Numbered from the stretch's first letter, positions 26,602-37,036 are shown. The stretch: 64,000 nt of DNA from an uncultured Lachnospiraceae bacterium (GCA_910586615.1 CAJUJP010000014.1:1-64000); one strand, 5' to 3'. The notes: generated by a model from the sequence alone, not told the origin. Program-made: numbers and translations.

Positions 26602-29600
26602 CTAACCCCGGTCTGCCAGATTCGCCTTCATCCCTTTGGCCCGGATCATAAAAGTAACTTTTTTGGTTCCGCCGTACTGTCCTTTTCCCCGAATGACCAG
26701 AACCGCCTTCCCTTTCCGGTCGTTCCTGCTGTACGAAAGGATCTCATATTCCTGTGCATCCACCGGATTATTTCTGTATGTGACACGTATGTCATTTACT
26801 CCCGGTCTCACGCCATAACGGCTGAAATACTGCGGATCCACCAGCTCAACCCTGGCATTTCCGATCATTTTCTCCATGATCCTGAATTCGACCACCCTGA
26901 CATCCTCAGACGTACCGGCCGCATAGTCTGCACCTGTTGCAGTAATAATCACCCTTGCCGTATGTCCGGTATCCGGAATGGTTCCGATCTCACTCTGCCG
27001 GTTCAGTTCATAGGATACTGTATAATCTTTGTTTTTCACCAGTTTCCGGCCATTGTCACAGACCACGGGAACCGGTTTGTATTCTTTTTTGTTCCTGCTG
27101 TACTTCATATCCGGCACTTCCACGGTAATCTCACCGCTCTGCCATGATTTGGGCAGGATCTGCAGTTCCACCGCATTTTTCAGCCTGCCGGTAAAGTTTC
27201 CTCTGCCGGTCACGGTGATAAAGGCTTTCTTTGTCTGTGTGGTAATATTCTTGTTGTTGGTATAAGACAGGGTATAGTCCTGCCCGTTCACAAGTTTTCT
27301 TCCCCGGTAAGTAATCTCCACGTCAGGCATGGCTCCTGCACGGTTCTGTTGTGCCGTGACAGTTTTTGTCTCAATCATCTCCTCCGCAAGCTGCGCTTTT
27401 GTCACGGAAAAGGTCTTTCGGATGGTTCCGCTGTATTTTCCAAGTCCGGTGAGCGTGATCACGGCCTTTCCGGCCTTTTCATTGTCTTTATGCCCGATCC
27501 GGTAATCAATCCCCTCTTCCAGCACTTTTCCGGTGGCCTTATCTGTAAGCACCGGTGTCTGGATCACGGGTTCACCGGTGTATACAGTCTTTGGTAAAAT
27601 GCCTTGTATATCAACATTTTTCGTGGCAAAAGCTGTTCCCAGCACTTTAAACTTCTTGCTGCAGCTGCCCGCATACCGGCTGTTCTCCCCCGCCGTCACC
27701 GTGACAAGCGCCGTTCCCGGCAATTGATTGTCCTGATAGGAAACAGTATAGTTGACTGTACCGTCCGCTTCCCGGCGAAGCACCGTCCTGCCGCCCAGCT
27801 TCACGGTGATCTGAGATTCATCGAAGGTTACTTCCTCCCCGTCTTTATAAGGTAAAGATGTTGCCGGCAGTTTCACCGCCGCCTTACTCAAAAGTTCTTT
27901 TCCTTCCACCACCTCACAGAAAGTTCTGACCTGTCCTTCATAGTTACCCCTGCCGGAAATGGTAATCTCGTAGACGCCCGCCGCCTGTGCTCCGGTGACC
28001 ACGGCACCCTGATAAGTAATGGCCTGCGTGTAATCCTTCTTATGGCTGAGCTTCTTTCCGCCGTCTTTGACCGTCACACTGATCTTCTGCTCTCTTTTTT
28101 GGCAGACCAGATATTCCGGCGCACTGACCGAAACCTGTTCCAGTGATCTGGGCCGGATGATAAAGGTTCCTTCAACGGTTTCGCTATAGTTCCCTTTTCC
28201 TTTGATGATCACCTTTGCTGTTCCTGCATGGATGTTATTTTTATAAGTTACCGTGTAATCCTTTTTTGCTGTCAGCAGACTGCCGTCGTCATACACAAAT
28301 ACTTCCGGTCTGAGCGCCCGGCCCGTGTAAACCTGCTCCGGGATATCCTTAAACCAGATACCTTCCCGGAAAGGCTCCTCTTCCTCGTCGTCTTTATCAT
28401 CATCTCCGCTCTTTGCATCAAATCTGACATCAATCACATCCAGAGTCTTTCCCTCTGCCAGAAGTGTCACCGTTCCTGCCGCTTCTCCAAAATCCGGCAG
28501 CAGACTGTCTTCCAGAACTGCCGTCCAGATATCCCTGATTCCGTCATAGGATGCGGTAAAAACCTTTCTGCTGTACTTCGTTGCCACAACAAACTGAATG
28601 TTCGCGGTCTCCCTGTCCACCCCCGCCACTTTGGCCGTCAAAAGAGTATCCGGTGTCTGCTCATCCGGCCCGATTCTGTCACCCGCCTGGGGCATCATAA
28701 TATATCCCACTGGCTCCTGCGTCTCACCCGGAAGAATGATTTCCCTGTATCCGGTCAGTTCACCCGCAACCGTCTCTCCGGCGGAATTCTGAACCGTCGG
28801 ACACACCCGGTAATAATAAATCTGCCCTCTTTTAACCTCAGTATCCCTGTAAAAATATCTCCCGGCCGAAACCGTGGCATAAGGCTCTTCCGGACATCCG
28901 GGCGTTTCGCTTCTGTAAATGACGATCGTGTCAGCTCCGCCTCCGCCGGTCCAGGACAGCCTGACAGACACACCGTTCTGTGCCTGAGGATTCTCCTCCA
29001 TCTCTACGGACTCTATTGTAAGAGCGTCCGGCACCGTCCGTACAGTAATGACTGAAGTACGGTAAATCTCCTGATATGCACTGTCCCTGGCGGCCACATA
29101 GTAAGAATAGGAATCCCCCACCCAGAACTCTCCCACTCCCAGTTTTGCCAGAACATCGCAGGTCGTACCGGTGGCCGGAGCCTGTACCGATGCCAGCCGG
29201 TAAGCACCTCTTCTGATGATATAGACCTCATAGCTTTCCGCCTTTTCAACAGGCAGCCATGTAAAGTTCAACTTACTGTAATCTTCCGGGCTGACCTTCA
29301 AATCCAGCCGAAACTCCGTCACAGACCAGTCCGTGTATGCCCCGTCCTCACGATAAGCCCGGATCCGGTACTGATATGTCCCCAGATCTGCATCCTTCAA
29401 GTCATCCGTATATTCCGTAACAGAAAGATCATCGATCCGGCCGATGGTAACGAACTCCCCGTCTTTTTGCCCTTTTCTCTGAATTTCGTATACTGTTTTC
29501 TTTTCTGACACTGATGTCACTTCATCCCATCTGAGAATAACCTTCGTACCCGCCGATTCAGAACGGAAGCCTGTTATTTCCGTACTCTGCTGAAGAGAAA

Positions 29601-32600
29601 TCTCAATGCTGTTGATCTCAGATGCACTGCCATACTGCACCACGCCGTCCGTCCCTGTATTAAAGGCTTTTACCCGATAACCGATGATGCCGGACAGACC
29701 CTTTAGCCGGTCATCTCTGTAAGTCACAGTGTCAGATCCGGCTGCCTTTACAAGCTGTACAAAATTCTTTCCATCCAGGGTACGTTCCACCAGATACCCG
29801 TCCGCTCCGCAGGACGCCGTCCATTGCAGTTCCACGGCCTTGCCCCTCTGTGCCAGTGCCGGCTGCCCAAGGCTCACTTCTGACGGCCGGGTGCGCACGC
29901 TTTTCTCAGCCGAAAGTCTTCCGGCTTTCTTTTCCCCGTTTTCTTCTATATACACTGCCACACGGTAAACATACACCGCCCCCGGTGTCAGCCCGGTATC
30001 GGTATAAGAAGGATCTTTTGTTTCGGCAATTAATCTGACATTTATGTCATTTTCTTCGCCGCGGTAAACAAAATAGCCGTCCGCATCTGCATTTTCTTCC
30101 CATGCAATTGTGACACTCGTATCAGAATCTGCCTGTACCGATTTCAACCGTGTATGATGCAGAATAGACGGAATTGATATTTCTGCCGCTCCGGTCATTT
30201 CACCCGCTACAACATTTCCTGCGGAATCCCGAACTGTGGGACGCAGTGAATAGTAAAAGGTAATTCCCTTCGTGATCCCGGTATCTGTGTAAGAACCGGC
30301 CGAAACCGGCGCAGAAGCATATACTTCTCCCGGATCATCAGAATCCTCACTGCGATAAATCTCGACAGTATCCGCACCGTCTCCGCCGCTCCAGGCCAGC
30401 TCCACCGCCATTTTGTCCGCCCCGGAGCCATCCATTGAAAAGGAATCTCCTGTAAGCTCCAAAGACTCAATTTTCAGGGCACCCGGCAAAATCCTGAAAG
30501 AAACCTCCGATGTCCTGTAAACCTCAAACCCGTTTTTGTCCTTTATGACAAGATAGTAAGTGCAAAGTTCCCCGGCCCGATAGCCACCCACATTCAGAAG
30601 CTTTGAAATATCATAGTCCAGACTTTCATCCTGTACCGGAAGATCACCGGAAGTATGAGATAAATCCCCGGCCTTTATATGAACCTGACAATAAGCCGCA
30701 TTTTCCGGTGCAAGCCATGTAAAGTTCAGATGTTGATCATCATTCTGAGTAACCTTCAGATCTTTTCTGACCTCTCCCTGTACCCAGTCCGTATATTTCC
30801 CCGCTTCATTGTACGCCCGGATCCGGTATTGATAGATGCCCAGTTCTTCCCCGCTTAAATCATCGGAATAGTCTGTCACAAGCGGATTCCCGATTTCGGT
30901 CAGCGGACTGTACACTGCATCGTTTTTCTCTTTCCGCTCTATTTCGTATCCCGCCGCTCCTGTCACGGCGTCCCAGCCCAGTTTTGCCTGATCTCCTTCA
31001 TAAGAAAGTGTCAAAGCGCCAAAAAACAACTTCGCTTCAAATGCCACCTCCACCGGTTCGGAATATCTGTCGCTGCCGTCGGAAAAAAGGGCTCTGACCT
31101 TATAGTAATATCGTTCCACATAGTCTGCCTGTCTGATGACATCCCGATACTGCCGCAAGAAAGCACTCTGGGAACCGGCCTTTTCATAGGTACCGTCTGA
31201 TGTCTTTGCCCGGTAGATCTCATAGGCGGAAACATCCGCCAGTTTTTTCCATTTTAGATCTACCTTGTAGTCATCCCCTGCCTTTTCAGGTTCCGTCACA
31301 GAAGCGCTCACTGTAAACGATGCCGCTGCGTCCATGTCATCTGTCAGCAGATTAACCCTCAGCGATTCCCCCTTTTCATGCATATCCACCCAGCTGCCCC
31401 AATAGGAAGTGCTGTAAAAGCTCTCACCCGCATGAGTCACATTGTAATTTTTTAGATTGCTTCCGTCTTTGCTGCTGTCTTTATAAATATAGCCATATGA
31501 TGTTGTGCCGGGAAAATAGATAACAACCGATATCGTATCCCCCGCGTTGCACTCGACAGGTTTCGGAAGGTCAATTGTATAGACTCCCGCATAGGATATT
31601 CTTCCGGTAAGCTTTTCCGCAAGCATCGGTGTCCCGCTTTCCGGATCCGTCAACAGGCCGTTTTCCGTTTCCGGATTCTTGTAAATTCCGATCTCAAAAT
31701 CCTCGTTCGTGCTGCCGGTCATGAAAGAGACTGCCTGCAGACTCTCCCGCTCCGAGGAAAGTCCTTTCACAGTAAATACCTGTGCCATCTTGACTCCGTA
31801 CTGCCAGTCCCACGCCAGCGTGTTGCTGTTAAAATAATTGTTATCATACTGGTCGGCAGGCTCCGCCACCATAACTCCCGCCGGATTGCCGGATCCAAGA
31901 GAAGTATCCTCATAAGAAATGTAAAAATATCCGTTCTCTCCCCAATCCGCACCCCAGCTGTTCCTGACGATCCACGCACCATTATTCTTCGGCTGGTTTT
32001 TAAAACTCTCTTTCGGAAAATCATCGTCCCATCCTACAATGGTAATGGCATGGTTTGTCTTGGTCTGAGTATTGTTGTAATATGCATTGGTGCTGTAATT
32101 AAAGCAGCTGTTATCATGAAAATAAGACCATCCCGCACAGCCGTATTCCCGCACCAGCGCTTTCACATTCTGTATGCTTTCGGAATGGCCGGCCTTTGTA
32201 TCCACATAAAAGTAATTCCGCATATGGCAGACATCATCCTGCGCATTTTCCAGGGCCAGATCTTCCGGCATGTCTTTTATATTAGAATAAGGATAACTGC
32301 TTTCTGCCGCCGCTCCCTGCCAGTTCATCAGCCGCTGGGCCGCCGAACTCAAATTCCCGCCCTTCTCCATATAATTCGCACCATTGATGAGTTCCACCCT
32401 ATCTCCGTCAGCATTGCCCAGCACATCATAGCCCGTATGATAGGTAAAATATGCCAGATGATGCTCTGATAGATCCACCGCCGCCGGATCGGCCAGTTGC
32501 TGCGCCGCCAGAGAAGCCTCCATAACGCCCAGCGTCGTAAAAGCCCAGCAGGTTCCCCATGGATTCTGGTTTCTGGCCGGCGGAAGAAATCCCTCATCCC

Positions 32601-33483
32601 GGAAATCAAAGGATGACTCCTCTGCATAGAACGAGGAGCTGTAAGGATTCTCGGAGACATCATAATGCTCCGGTATTTCCAGCACTTCCATAACCGGAAG
32701 GTACTTCGGTTCCATGGCTTTCTGCGCCGCAATTTCCTCTGCGGAGAGGGTTTCCTGTGACTCTGCGGCTTCCGCCTCACCAGAATCATTGTCATCATCC
32801 AAAGTCTCATCAGGCTCCCGGATCTGGCCGCTGTCTGCTTCGTCATCCTCAGAGGGGCCGTCTTCATTTTCTTCTTCCGGTTTGGAATCCTCGTCTGTGA
32901 GATCCGTCCCCTCTGCATCATCCTGACCGCTGCCAGGCTCTGTGGCTTCACTGTTGTCTGTATTGTCCTCACTGTCGCCGGGTTCTGTATCTCCGCCGGG
33001 TTCTGTGGCTCCCTGGCTGCTGCCGGGCTCTGTGGCTTCACTGTTGTCTGTATTGTCCTCACTGTCACCGGGTTCGATATCTCCGCCGGGTTCTGTATTC
33101 TCCTGGCTGCTGCCGGACTCTGTGGCTCCATCGTTTCCTGCGTCATCCTGACTGCCATCAACTTCACTGTCGACACTGCCCTGACTACCGGACGCAGTAC
33201 TCTCACCTGCTCCTGTACTGCTCTGGCGGGCACCTTCGGTACTACCACCTGCTCCTGTACTGCTCTGGCGGGCGCTTTCGGTACTACCACCTGCCCCTGT
33301 ACTGCCGCCTTCAATACTCTCACCAGCCCTCACGCTGTCCTCCACATGGTATGTATCACCGCTGTACTCCCCCGGTGCCGCCAGCACTGCTTCCACTGAA
33401 GAATTTGACAGCAGAAAAACCAGCACAAGCGCCAGCGCCGTTCTCTGTTTCCTTCTCCGGTTTTTTCTGCCATATCCTATCAT
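26602..33483 (-). CDS. Very large secreted papain-like (C1) cysteine protease with FN3 and MBG-like repeats
   Basis: The 2293-aa product has a basic signal peptide (about 1-36, ending VLAAPG), an acidic Ser/Gly/Glu-rich linker with DNA repeats (about 40-235), and a C1-family domain with the full triad C312 (PWGTCWAFTTLG), H478 (TNHAITIVGWDDD) and N508 (IVRNSWGADWGENGYFYISYED). A lectin-like segment follows (about 540-740), then about nine FN3-like modules (about 750-1620), a spacer, and five or six MBG-like repeats to the end (units with YTGxxxxP, DYTVSYKNN, GKGNYSG). No sortase signal is visible. ATG 33483 has GGGGAGC upstream. It probably cleaves host or dietary proteins outside the cell. 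Confidence 0.9.
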   Translation of the reverse strand: MIGYGRKNRRRKQRTALALVLVFLLSNSSVEAVLAAPGEYSGDTYHVEDSVRAGESIEGGSTGAGGSTESARQSSTGAGGSTEGARQSSTGAGESTASGSQGSVDSEVDGSQDDAGNDGATESGSSQENTEPGGDIEPGDSEDNTDNSEATEPGSSQGATEPGGDTEPGDSEDNTDNSEATEPGSGQDDAEGTDLTDEDSKPEEENEDGPSEDDEADSGQIREPDETLDDDNDSGEAEAAESQETLSAEEIAAQKAMEPKYLPVMEVLEIPEHYDVSENPYSSSFYAEESSFDFRDEGFLPPARNQNPWGTCWAFTTLGVMEASLAAQQLADPAAVDLSEHHLAYFTYHTGYDVLGNADGDRVELINGANYMEKGGNLSSAAQRLMNWQGAAAESSYPYSNIKDMPEDLALENAQDDVCHMRNYFYVDTKAGHSESIQNVKALVREYGCAGWSYFHDNSCFNYSTNAYYNNTQTKTNHAITIVGWDDDFPKESFKNQPKNNGAWIVRNSWGADWGENGYFYISYEDTSLGSGNPAGVMVAEPADQYDNNYFNSNTLAWDWQYGVKMAQVFTVKGLSSERESLQAVSFMTGSTNEDFEIGIYKNPETENGLLTDPESGTPMLAEKLTGRISYAGVYTIDLPKPVECNAGDTISVVIYFPGTTSYGYIYKDSSKDGSNLKNYNVTHAGESFYSTSYWGSWVDMHEKGESLRVNLLTDDMDAAASFTVSASVTEPEKAGDDYKVDLKWKKLADVSAYEIYRAKTSDGTYEKAGSQSAFLRQYRDVIRQADYVERYYYKVRALFSDGSDRYSEPVEVAFEAKLFFGALTLSYEGDQAKLGWDAVTGAAGYEIERKEKNDAVYSPLTEIGNPLVTDYSDDLSGEELGIYQYRIRAYNEAGKYTDWVQGEVRKDLKVTQNDDQHLNFTWLAPENAAYCQVHIKAGDLSHTSGDLPVQDESLDYDISKLLNVGGYRAGELCTYYLVIKDKNGFEVYRTSEVSFRILPGALKIESLELTGDSFSMDGSGADKMAVELAWSGGDGADTVEIYRSEDSDDPGEVYASAPVSAGSYTDTGITKGITFYYSLRPTVRDSAGNVVAGEMTGAAEISIPSILHHTRLKSVQADSDTSVTIAWEENADADGYFVYRGEENDINVRLIAETKDPSYTDTGLTPGAVYVYRVAVYIEENGEKKAGRLSAEKSVRTRPSEVSLGQPALAQRGKAVELQWTASCGADGYLVERTLDGKNFVQLVKAAGSDTVTYRDDRLKGLSGIIGYRVKAFNTGTDGVVQYGSASEINSIEISLQQSTEITGFRSESAGTKVILRWDEVTSVSEKKTVYEIQRKGQKDGEFVTIGRIDDLSVTEYTDDLKDADLGTYQYRIRAYREDGAYTDWSVTEFRLDLKVSPEDYSKLNFTWLPVEKAESYEVYIIRRGAYRLASVQAPATGTTCDVLAKLGVGEFWVGDSYSYYVAARDSAYQEIYRTSVITVRTVPDALTIESVEMEENPQAQNGVSVRLSWTGGGGADTIVIYRSETPGCPEEPYATVSAGRYFYRDTEVKRGQIYYYRVCPTVQNSAGETVAGELTGYREIILPGETQEPVGYIMMPQAGDRIGPDEQTPDTLLTAKVAGVDRETANIQFVVATKYSRKVFTASYDGIRDIWTAVLEDSLLPDFGEAAGTVTLLAEGKTLDVIDVRFDAKSGDDDKDDEEEEPFREGIWFKDIPEQVYTGRALRPEVFVYDDGSLLTAKKDYTVTYKNNIHAGTAKVIIKGKGNYSETVEGTFIIRPRSLEQVSVSAPEYLVCQKREQKISVTVKDGGKKLSHKKDYTQAITYQGAVVTGAQAAGVYEITISGRGNYEGQVRTFCEVVEGKELLSKAAVKLPATSLPYKDGEEVTFDESQITVKLGGRTVLRREADGTVNYTVSYQDNQLPGTALVTVTAGENSRYAGSCSKKFKVLGTAFATKNVDIQGILPKTVYTGEPVIQTPVLTDKATGKVLEEGIDYRIGHKDNEKAGKAVITLTGLGKYSGTIRKTFSVTKAQLAEEMIETKTVTAQQNRAGAMPDVEITYRGRKLVNGQDYTLSYTNNKNITTQTKKAFITVTGRGNFTGRLKNAVELQILPKSWQSGEITVEVPDMKYSRNKKEYKPVPVVCDNGRKLVKNKDYTVSYELNRQSEIGTIPDTGHTARVIITATGADYAAGTSEDVRVVEFRIMEKMIGNARVELVDPQYFSRYGVRPGVNDIRVTYRNNPVDAQEYEILSYSRNDRKGKAVLVIRGKGQYGGTKKVTFMIRAKGMKANLADRG
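32932..33121. repeat. 90-bp tandem duplication in the protease linker
   Basis: Two copies offset by 90 bases encode a 30-residue unit running from EPGSSQ to NSEAT, with few differences. Copy number may vary between strains without loss of frame. Confidence 0.8.
33176..33305. repeat. 42-bp tandem repeat near the protease N-terminus
   Basis: About three units of 42 bases encode the 14-residue STGAGGSTESARQS motif. It is distinct from the 90-bp repeat next to it. Confidence 0.75.
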
Positions 33484-33595
33484 AATTGCTCCCCATCTCT
33501 CTTTTTTCTTTTGCCGTACAACCGGCAAGCGCTCTGTTTCATCTCCGTGGTTCAGCCCTCCGCCTTACTGTCAGAATCTGACCCTTTGCCTTTTT

Positions 33596-34849
33596 TCATC
33601 GACGGATCAATCCGGCCGCCCGTTCTTTCACCCGGTTCAGGCCGGCCTGCAGGCCAAGGGGCAGTATGACACCCGCCGCCAGATAAACCATGCCAAACTG
33701 TTCCGCCCCGCGTACAAAATAGAAATAATCAATATTCGTGTAAAACTGCGCAAAGTCAAAGTCTGCGCAGAATCCGGTATGCGCCGCCACCGATGCAAGC
33801 ACCATCTTTACCAGCATAAAAGCCATCACATGATGCATCATCACCGCATAAGTATTCCGCCCCAGATACTGCACCACGCGGCTTTTTCCGAAAACAGGCT
33901 CTGTCACCTTTGCAATCCGGAGCCAGAAAGCAATTCCTGACACAATTGTCACATATGGCATCACCGGGCCGTTGGCAAATCCCGTACACCACACACTGCT
34001 GAAAGCCAGCCCGTTTCCTCCCACATTTAACACAACCTGAAGCAGAAACAGAACCGCAAAATAAGGCACGTTTCCCAACGTGTCATGTTTTTCCAGCTTT
34101 TTCAGATAAAACTGCCCCATCTGAAAACAGGGAAAAAGAAACAGGATCCGCCCCGGTGTCTTATAATTCCCCCAGACATGTCCGCCGATGGCAAGCCAGA
34201 CCACCGCAATCCCCACAAGAAGACTGCCGGCCATCACGATCCATTCCAGAAGCCCTTCCGCCTGTTCCCAAAGCCGCAAACGTCTCAGAATCCACTTCAG
34301 CACGATCCGCATAAAAAGATTCATCATTTCTATCACAAACAAAGTCGGTACAAACCATGCCGCATAATTATAAATAAACTGATACCCGTGCATAAAAGGC
34401 TCTATGAAAAGCGTCCGGAGGCTGATTGCCTCTCCCATGCCGAATCCTCCGGCACGCATCACCCATGCCACGACTCCGTAAACCAGATTCCAGATGAAAT
34501 ACGGCACAAGAAGCCTGCGTATTTTTTTGCTGATATAGGCAAACGGATGCTCCTCTTCCGAATCCTTATAAAAATATCCCGAAATAAACATAAACAGCGG
34601 CACATGAAAAGAATAATACGGAAAAAGTTCCCCCACCGTCATAATGTGATAGCCGCAGTGTCCTGCCACTACCATCAGGATCGTAAACGCCGACAAAATA
34701 CAGAACGTTGTGTTATACTGTTTCATCCGGCCGTCCTGCATGTCGGAAAAATGCGCTTTCTGTGACTGCCGGTTCTGAACCCGAAGGACTTTTTCCTGCC
34801 GGCTGTATTTTTTGATAGATATACTCTGATCTTGTGACATATCTGTCAT
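33596..34849 (-). CDS. Acyltransferase 3 family membrane protein
   Basis: The 417-aa protein has about ten membrane helices and family features: ILMVVAGHCGYH (the catalytic-type histidine), SFHVPLFMFISGYFYK and RRLLVPYFIWNLVYG. Such enzymes O-acetylate surface sugars. ATG 34849 follows GGGGGAG; the frame is open to 35026, and ATG 34726, just before the first helix, is another candidate. It lies directly upstream of the protease gene on the same strand. Confidence 0.85.
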   Translation of the reverse strand: MTDMSQDQSISIKKYSRQEKVLRVQNRQSQKAHFSDMQDGRMKQYNTTFCILSAFTILMVVAGHCGYHIMTVGELFPYYSFHVPLFMFISGYFYKDSEEEHPFAYISKKIRRLLVPYFIWNLVYGVVAWVMRAGGFGMGEAISLRTLFIEPFMHGYQFIYNYAAWFVPTLFVIEMMNLFMRIVLKWILRRLRLWEQAEGLLEWIVMAGSLLVGIAVVWLAIGGHVWGNYKTPGRILFLFPCFQMGQFYLKKLEKHDTLGNVPYFAVLFLLQVVLNVGGNGLAFSSVWCTGFANGPVMPYVTIVSGIAFWLRIAKVTEPVFGKSRVVQYLGRNTYAVMMHHVMAFMLVKMVLASVAAHTGFCADFDFAQFYTNIDYFYFVRGAEQFGMVYLAAGVILPLGLQAGLNRVKERAAGLIRR

Positions 34850-34978
34850 TTTTCTCCCCCGCATACCGGCAGAATAACCGCGGTATTTATATCGCATCGT
34901 TTTCATATCTGCTCTTTTATCATCATACTGTATCCACAGACACTTTTCAATCTTTCCCGTTTTTCCTGTCTCCGGATG

Positions 34979-35085
34979 ATAACAGTTCAGGTCACATCTG
35001 ATCCATGCAAAATGCTCCAAAGACACATTTTACACGTTCTCACGGATCATGCAGCAAGTACAGAATCCTGGACTAAACTGTTACA
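34979..35085. repeat. Decayed copy of the small palindromic element
   Basis: The left end AACAGTTCAG and right end CTAAACTGTTAC match the family termini imperfectly. The interior CAAAATGCTCCAAAGACACATTTT matches the other copies at 1-20 and near 55430. No target duplication remains. Confidence 0.6.
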
Positions 35086-35102
35086 CACATATCACGTGCC
35101 GG

Positions 35103-35504
35103 TTAAATGAATTTCAATATATTCCGGATCAATACTACCGCAGCGACAACACACATAAATATGAGGCTCCCCACTATAAACCACCAGATCCCTTTTATGA
35201 AATCCTTCAGCATTTTATTTTGAAAAACGGAATCCACAGCCTGGGAAACCCGATAAATAGAATCTATTTTCTCATTTGTAAGGGAACTTTCTCTCACTTC
35301 CTGTACATCAAGATCCTTCACAAGTTCATCCAGCGTCATATCAAAAAAATCACTCAGCATGACCAGTCTGGTAAAATCCGGGTATGACTGACCTGCCTCC
35401 CATTTTGAAATTGTCTGTCTGGATACTTGCATTTCCATACCAAGTTCTTCCTGGGACAGCCCTTTTTCTTTTCTGAGTTTTAATAGTTTTTCGTTGAATT
35501 TCAT
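35103..35504 (-). CDS. XRE-family HTH regulator with C-terminal membrane helix
   Basis: The 133-aa protein has an N-terminal Cro/cI-type HTH (LRKEKGLSQEELGMEMQVSRQTISKWEAGQSYPDFTRLVMLSDFF, about 9-55) and one membrane helix at the C-terminus (about 107-130). Such membrane-tethered regulators are frequent in Firmicutes. A divergent gene starts at 35852, and the region between holds inverted repeats, so it may act there. The targets are not known. Confidence 0.88.
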   Translation of the reverse strand: MKFNEKLLKLRKEKGLSQEELGMEMQVSRQTISKWEAGQSYPDFTRLVMLSDFFDMTLDELVKDLDVQEVRESSLTNEKIDSIYRVSQAVDSVFQNKMLKDFIKGIWWFIVGSLIFMCVVAAVVLIRNILKFI

Positions 35505-35585
35505 TTCAATCTCCTTTCAATCTTCAACCTGATCTCCATGCATATCACAAACCTGTCTGTGATACTGCACCGCCTGTCACATCTT

Positions 35586-35614
35586 AGCCTACAGAAAAAT
35601 TTATTGTGATTCAA
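35586..35614 (-). promoter_or_regulatory. Candidate promoter of the HTH gene
   Basis: Minus strand: TTGAAT (35609-35614), 17 bases, TAGGCT (35586-35591). Moderate match only. Confidence 0.35.
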
Positions 35615-35678
35615 GCAATCCGGCTTGTCAATTTGTCAACATCGGCTGACATTTCATAATGCTTCTGAAAACTGACAT

Positions 35679-35700
35679 CATGTTAACATTCTGTAACATG
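35679..35700. promoter_or_regulatory. Inverted repeat in the divergent intergenic region
   Basis: CATGTTA-ACATTCTG-TAACATG is a perfect 7-base dyad. A related CATGTTA-TAA-TGTAAC overlaps the -10 of the plus-strand promoter at 35748-35753. These are candidate operators. Confidence 0.45.
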
Positions 35701-35714
35701 CCGTGAAAAAGACA

Positions 35715-35753
35715 GTTAACGTTAACCACTTTTTCACTTTTCCATGTTATAAT
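35715..35753 (+). promoter_or_regulatory. Extended -10 promoter with overlapping palindrome
   Basis: TGTTATAAT (35745-35753) is a perfect extended -10. GTTAACGTTAAC (35715-35726), both palindrome and direct repeat, lies at the -35 position, where a repressor could block polymerase. Confidence 0.6.
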
Positions 35754-35851
35754 GTAACCATGCTTAAACGGGCAGAACCTGTTTACGGAATCTGCCGGAC
35801 AACCGCAGCTTTTGTTCCCCGCGGGACACTGCGCAATATTCAGAAGAAAGA

Positions 35852-37036
35852 ATGAAGAACATGCAGAAAAAGTCACACAAGCAATCAGATAACCATTCAA
35901 AATCACCACAAAAGCAGCGCCATACGCACAAATCCAATGCATCCCGGACGGCCACAGCCCTTCACCCGGCTGTCACGGCTCTGCTTCTCCTGGCTGCTTT
36001 CTGTGCCTGCCTGTTCTGCTTCCTCTATAGCAGAAATCATCCTGTGCAGACAACCGCCGGGGGATCTTACCCGGAAGACTCTGCCTCTTCCACCCCTTCT
36101 GCAAATGCCCGCCGGACTCCCGGTCCGGTAACAGAGTACATCCGGGCATCGGATCTGACCACAGAGCAGGATTCCTCCCCCACAGTCACTGCTAATCCTT
36201 GCTCCGATTTGAGTGTTCCCACATATCTTACCAGAGTGGACGACACTTATTTTCTCGTAGACTGCTATCACAATCAGGTGATTTACAACGATAATCTGAC
36301 AGATCCGCTCTATGAATGGAAAGTCATGACGAATGAGATCGACAAGGGCCACACTCTGGCAAGTGACGGTACCGTATATCTGGTGGACGACACAGAGCGG
36401 CACCGCATTCTTGTCTTTGAGAAAAAAGACGATCTGTATTTACATACCCAGACTTTTGAGGACATCGGCAACAGACCCCATTATATTATCTACGATGCCC
36501 CCACAGATACTTTTTACGCATGGAGTTCCATGAGCGGCGAAATGTATCTGTTCCGCCACAATCCCGGTGAAACGCGTATGTACTTGACGGAAATCCGCCG
36601 CATAGAGGCTCTGGACAACATCTATGTGCGTTCCTTTACGATCGTAAACGATGAGATTTATTTCGTTTCCGGCAATTCTTCCATTATCCGGGCCGCACTT
36701 GCAGATTTCCGGATTCTGGAAACCTATCCTGTTCCCGACAGCATGGCAGGCATGATTCAGATCACCCCGATCCAGGATTATTTCTACATCACTGTTTCCA
36801 CGGACCTTGCCGGCAGCCAGGATTACGCTACAATCCTCCGCACCAGAGACCTTTCCGCACTGGTGGAAGGAGATTACGAAGACATCTACAGTCAATTTAT
36901 CGGCGGAGGGACGCCCTACTATATCACAGCATTGGATAACATGTATTATTTAACTGAGCACCGCTTGCCTGGGCATTCTCTCTGGCGTTTCCGGGTGGAA
37001 GAAAATGTACTAAAAGACATTGAAACCGTATATTAA
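35852..37036 (+). CDS. Membrane-anchored beta-propeller-like protein, unknown function
   Basis: The 394-aa product has a basic His/Lys/Gln-rich cytoplasmic start (1-37), one membrane helix (about 40-60), a Ser/Thr/Pro linker (about 65-115) and an outside domain. That domain shows repeated strand patterns such as DDTYFLVDCYHNQVIYND and DGTVYLVDDTERHRILVF, resembling NHL or six-bladed propellers. No catalytic motif is clear. It is alone on the plus strand. Confidence 0.7.
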   Translation: MKNMQKKSHKQSDNHSKSPQKQRHTHKSNASRTATALHPAVTALLLLAAFCACLFCFLYSRNHPVQTTAGGSYPEDSASSTPSANARRTPGPVTEYIRASDLTTEQDSSPTVTANPCSDLSVPTYLTRVDDTYFLVDCYHNQVIYNDNLTDPLYEWKVMTNEIDKGHTLASDGTVYLVDDTERHRILVFEKKDDLYLHTQTFEDIGNRPHYIIYDAPTDTFYAWSSMSGEMYLFRHNPGETRMYLTEIRRIEALDNIYVRSFTIVNDEIYFVSGNSSIIRAALADFRILETYPVPDSMAGMIQITPIQDYFYITVSTDLAGSQDYATILRTRDLSALVEGDYEDIYSQFIGGGTPYYITALDNMYYLTEHRLPGHSLWRFRVEENVLKDIETVY

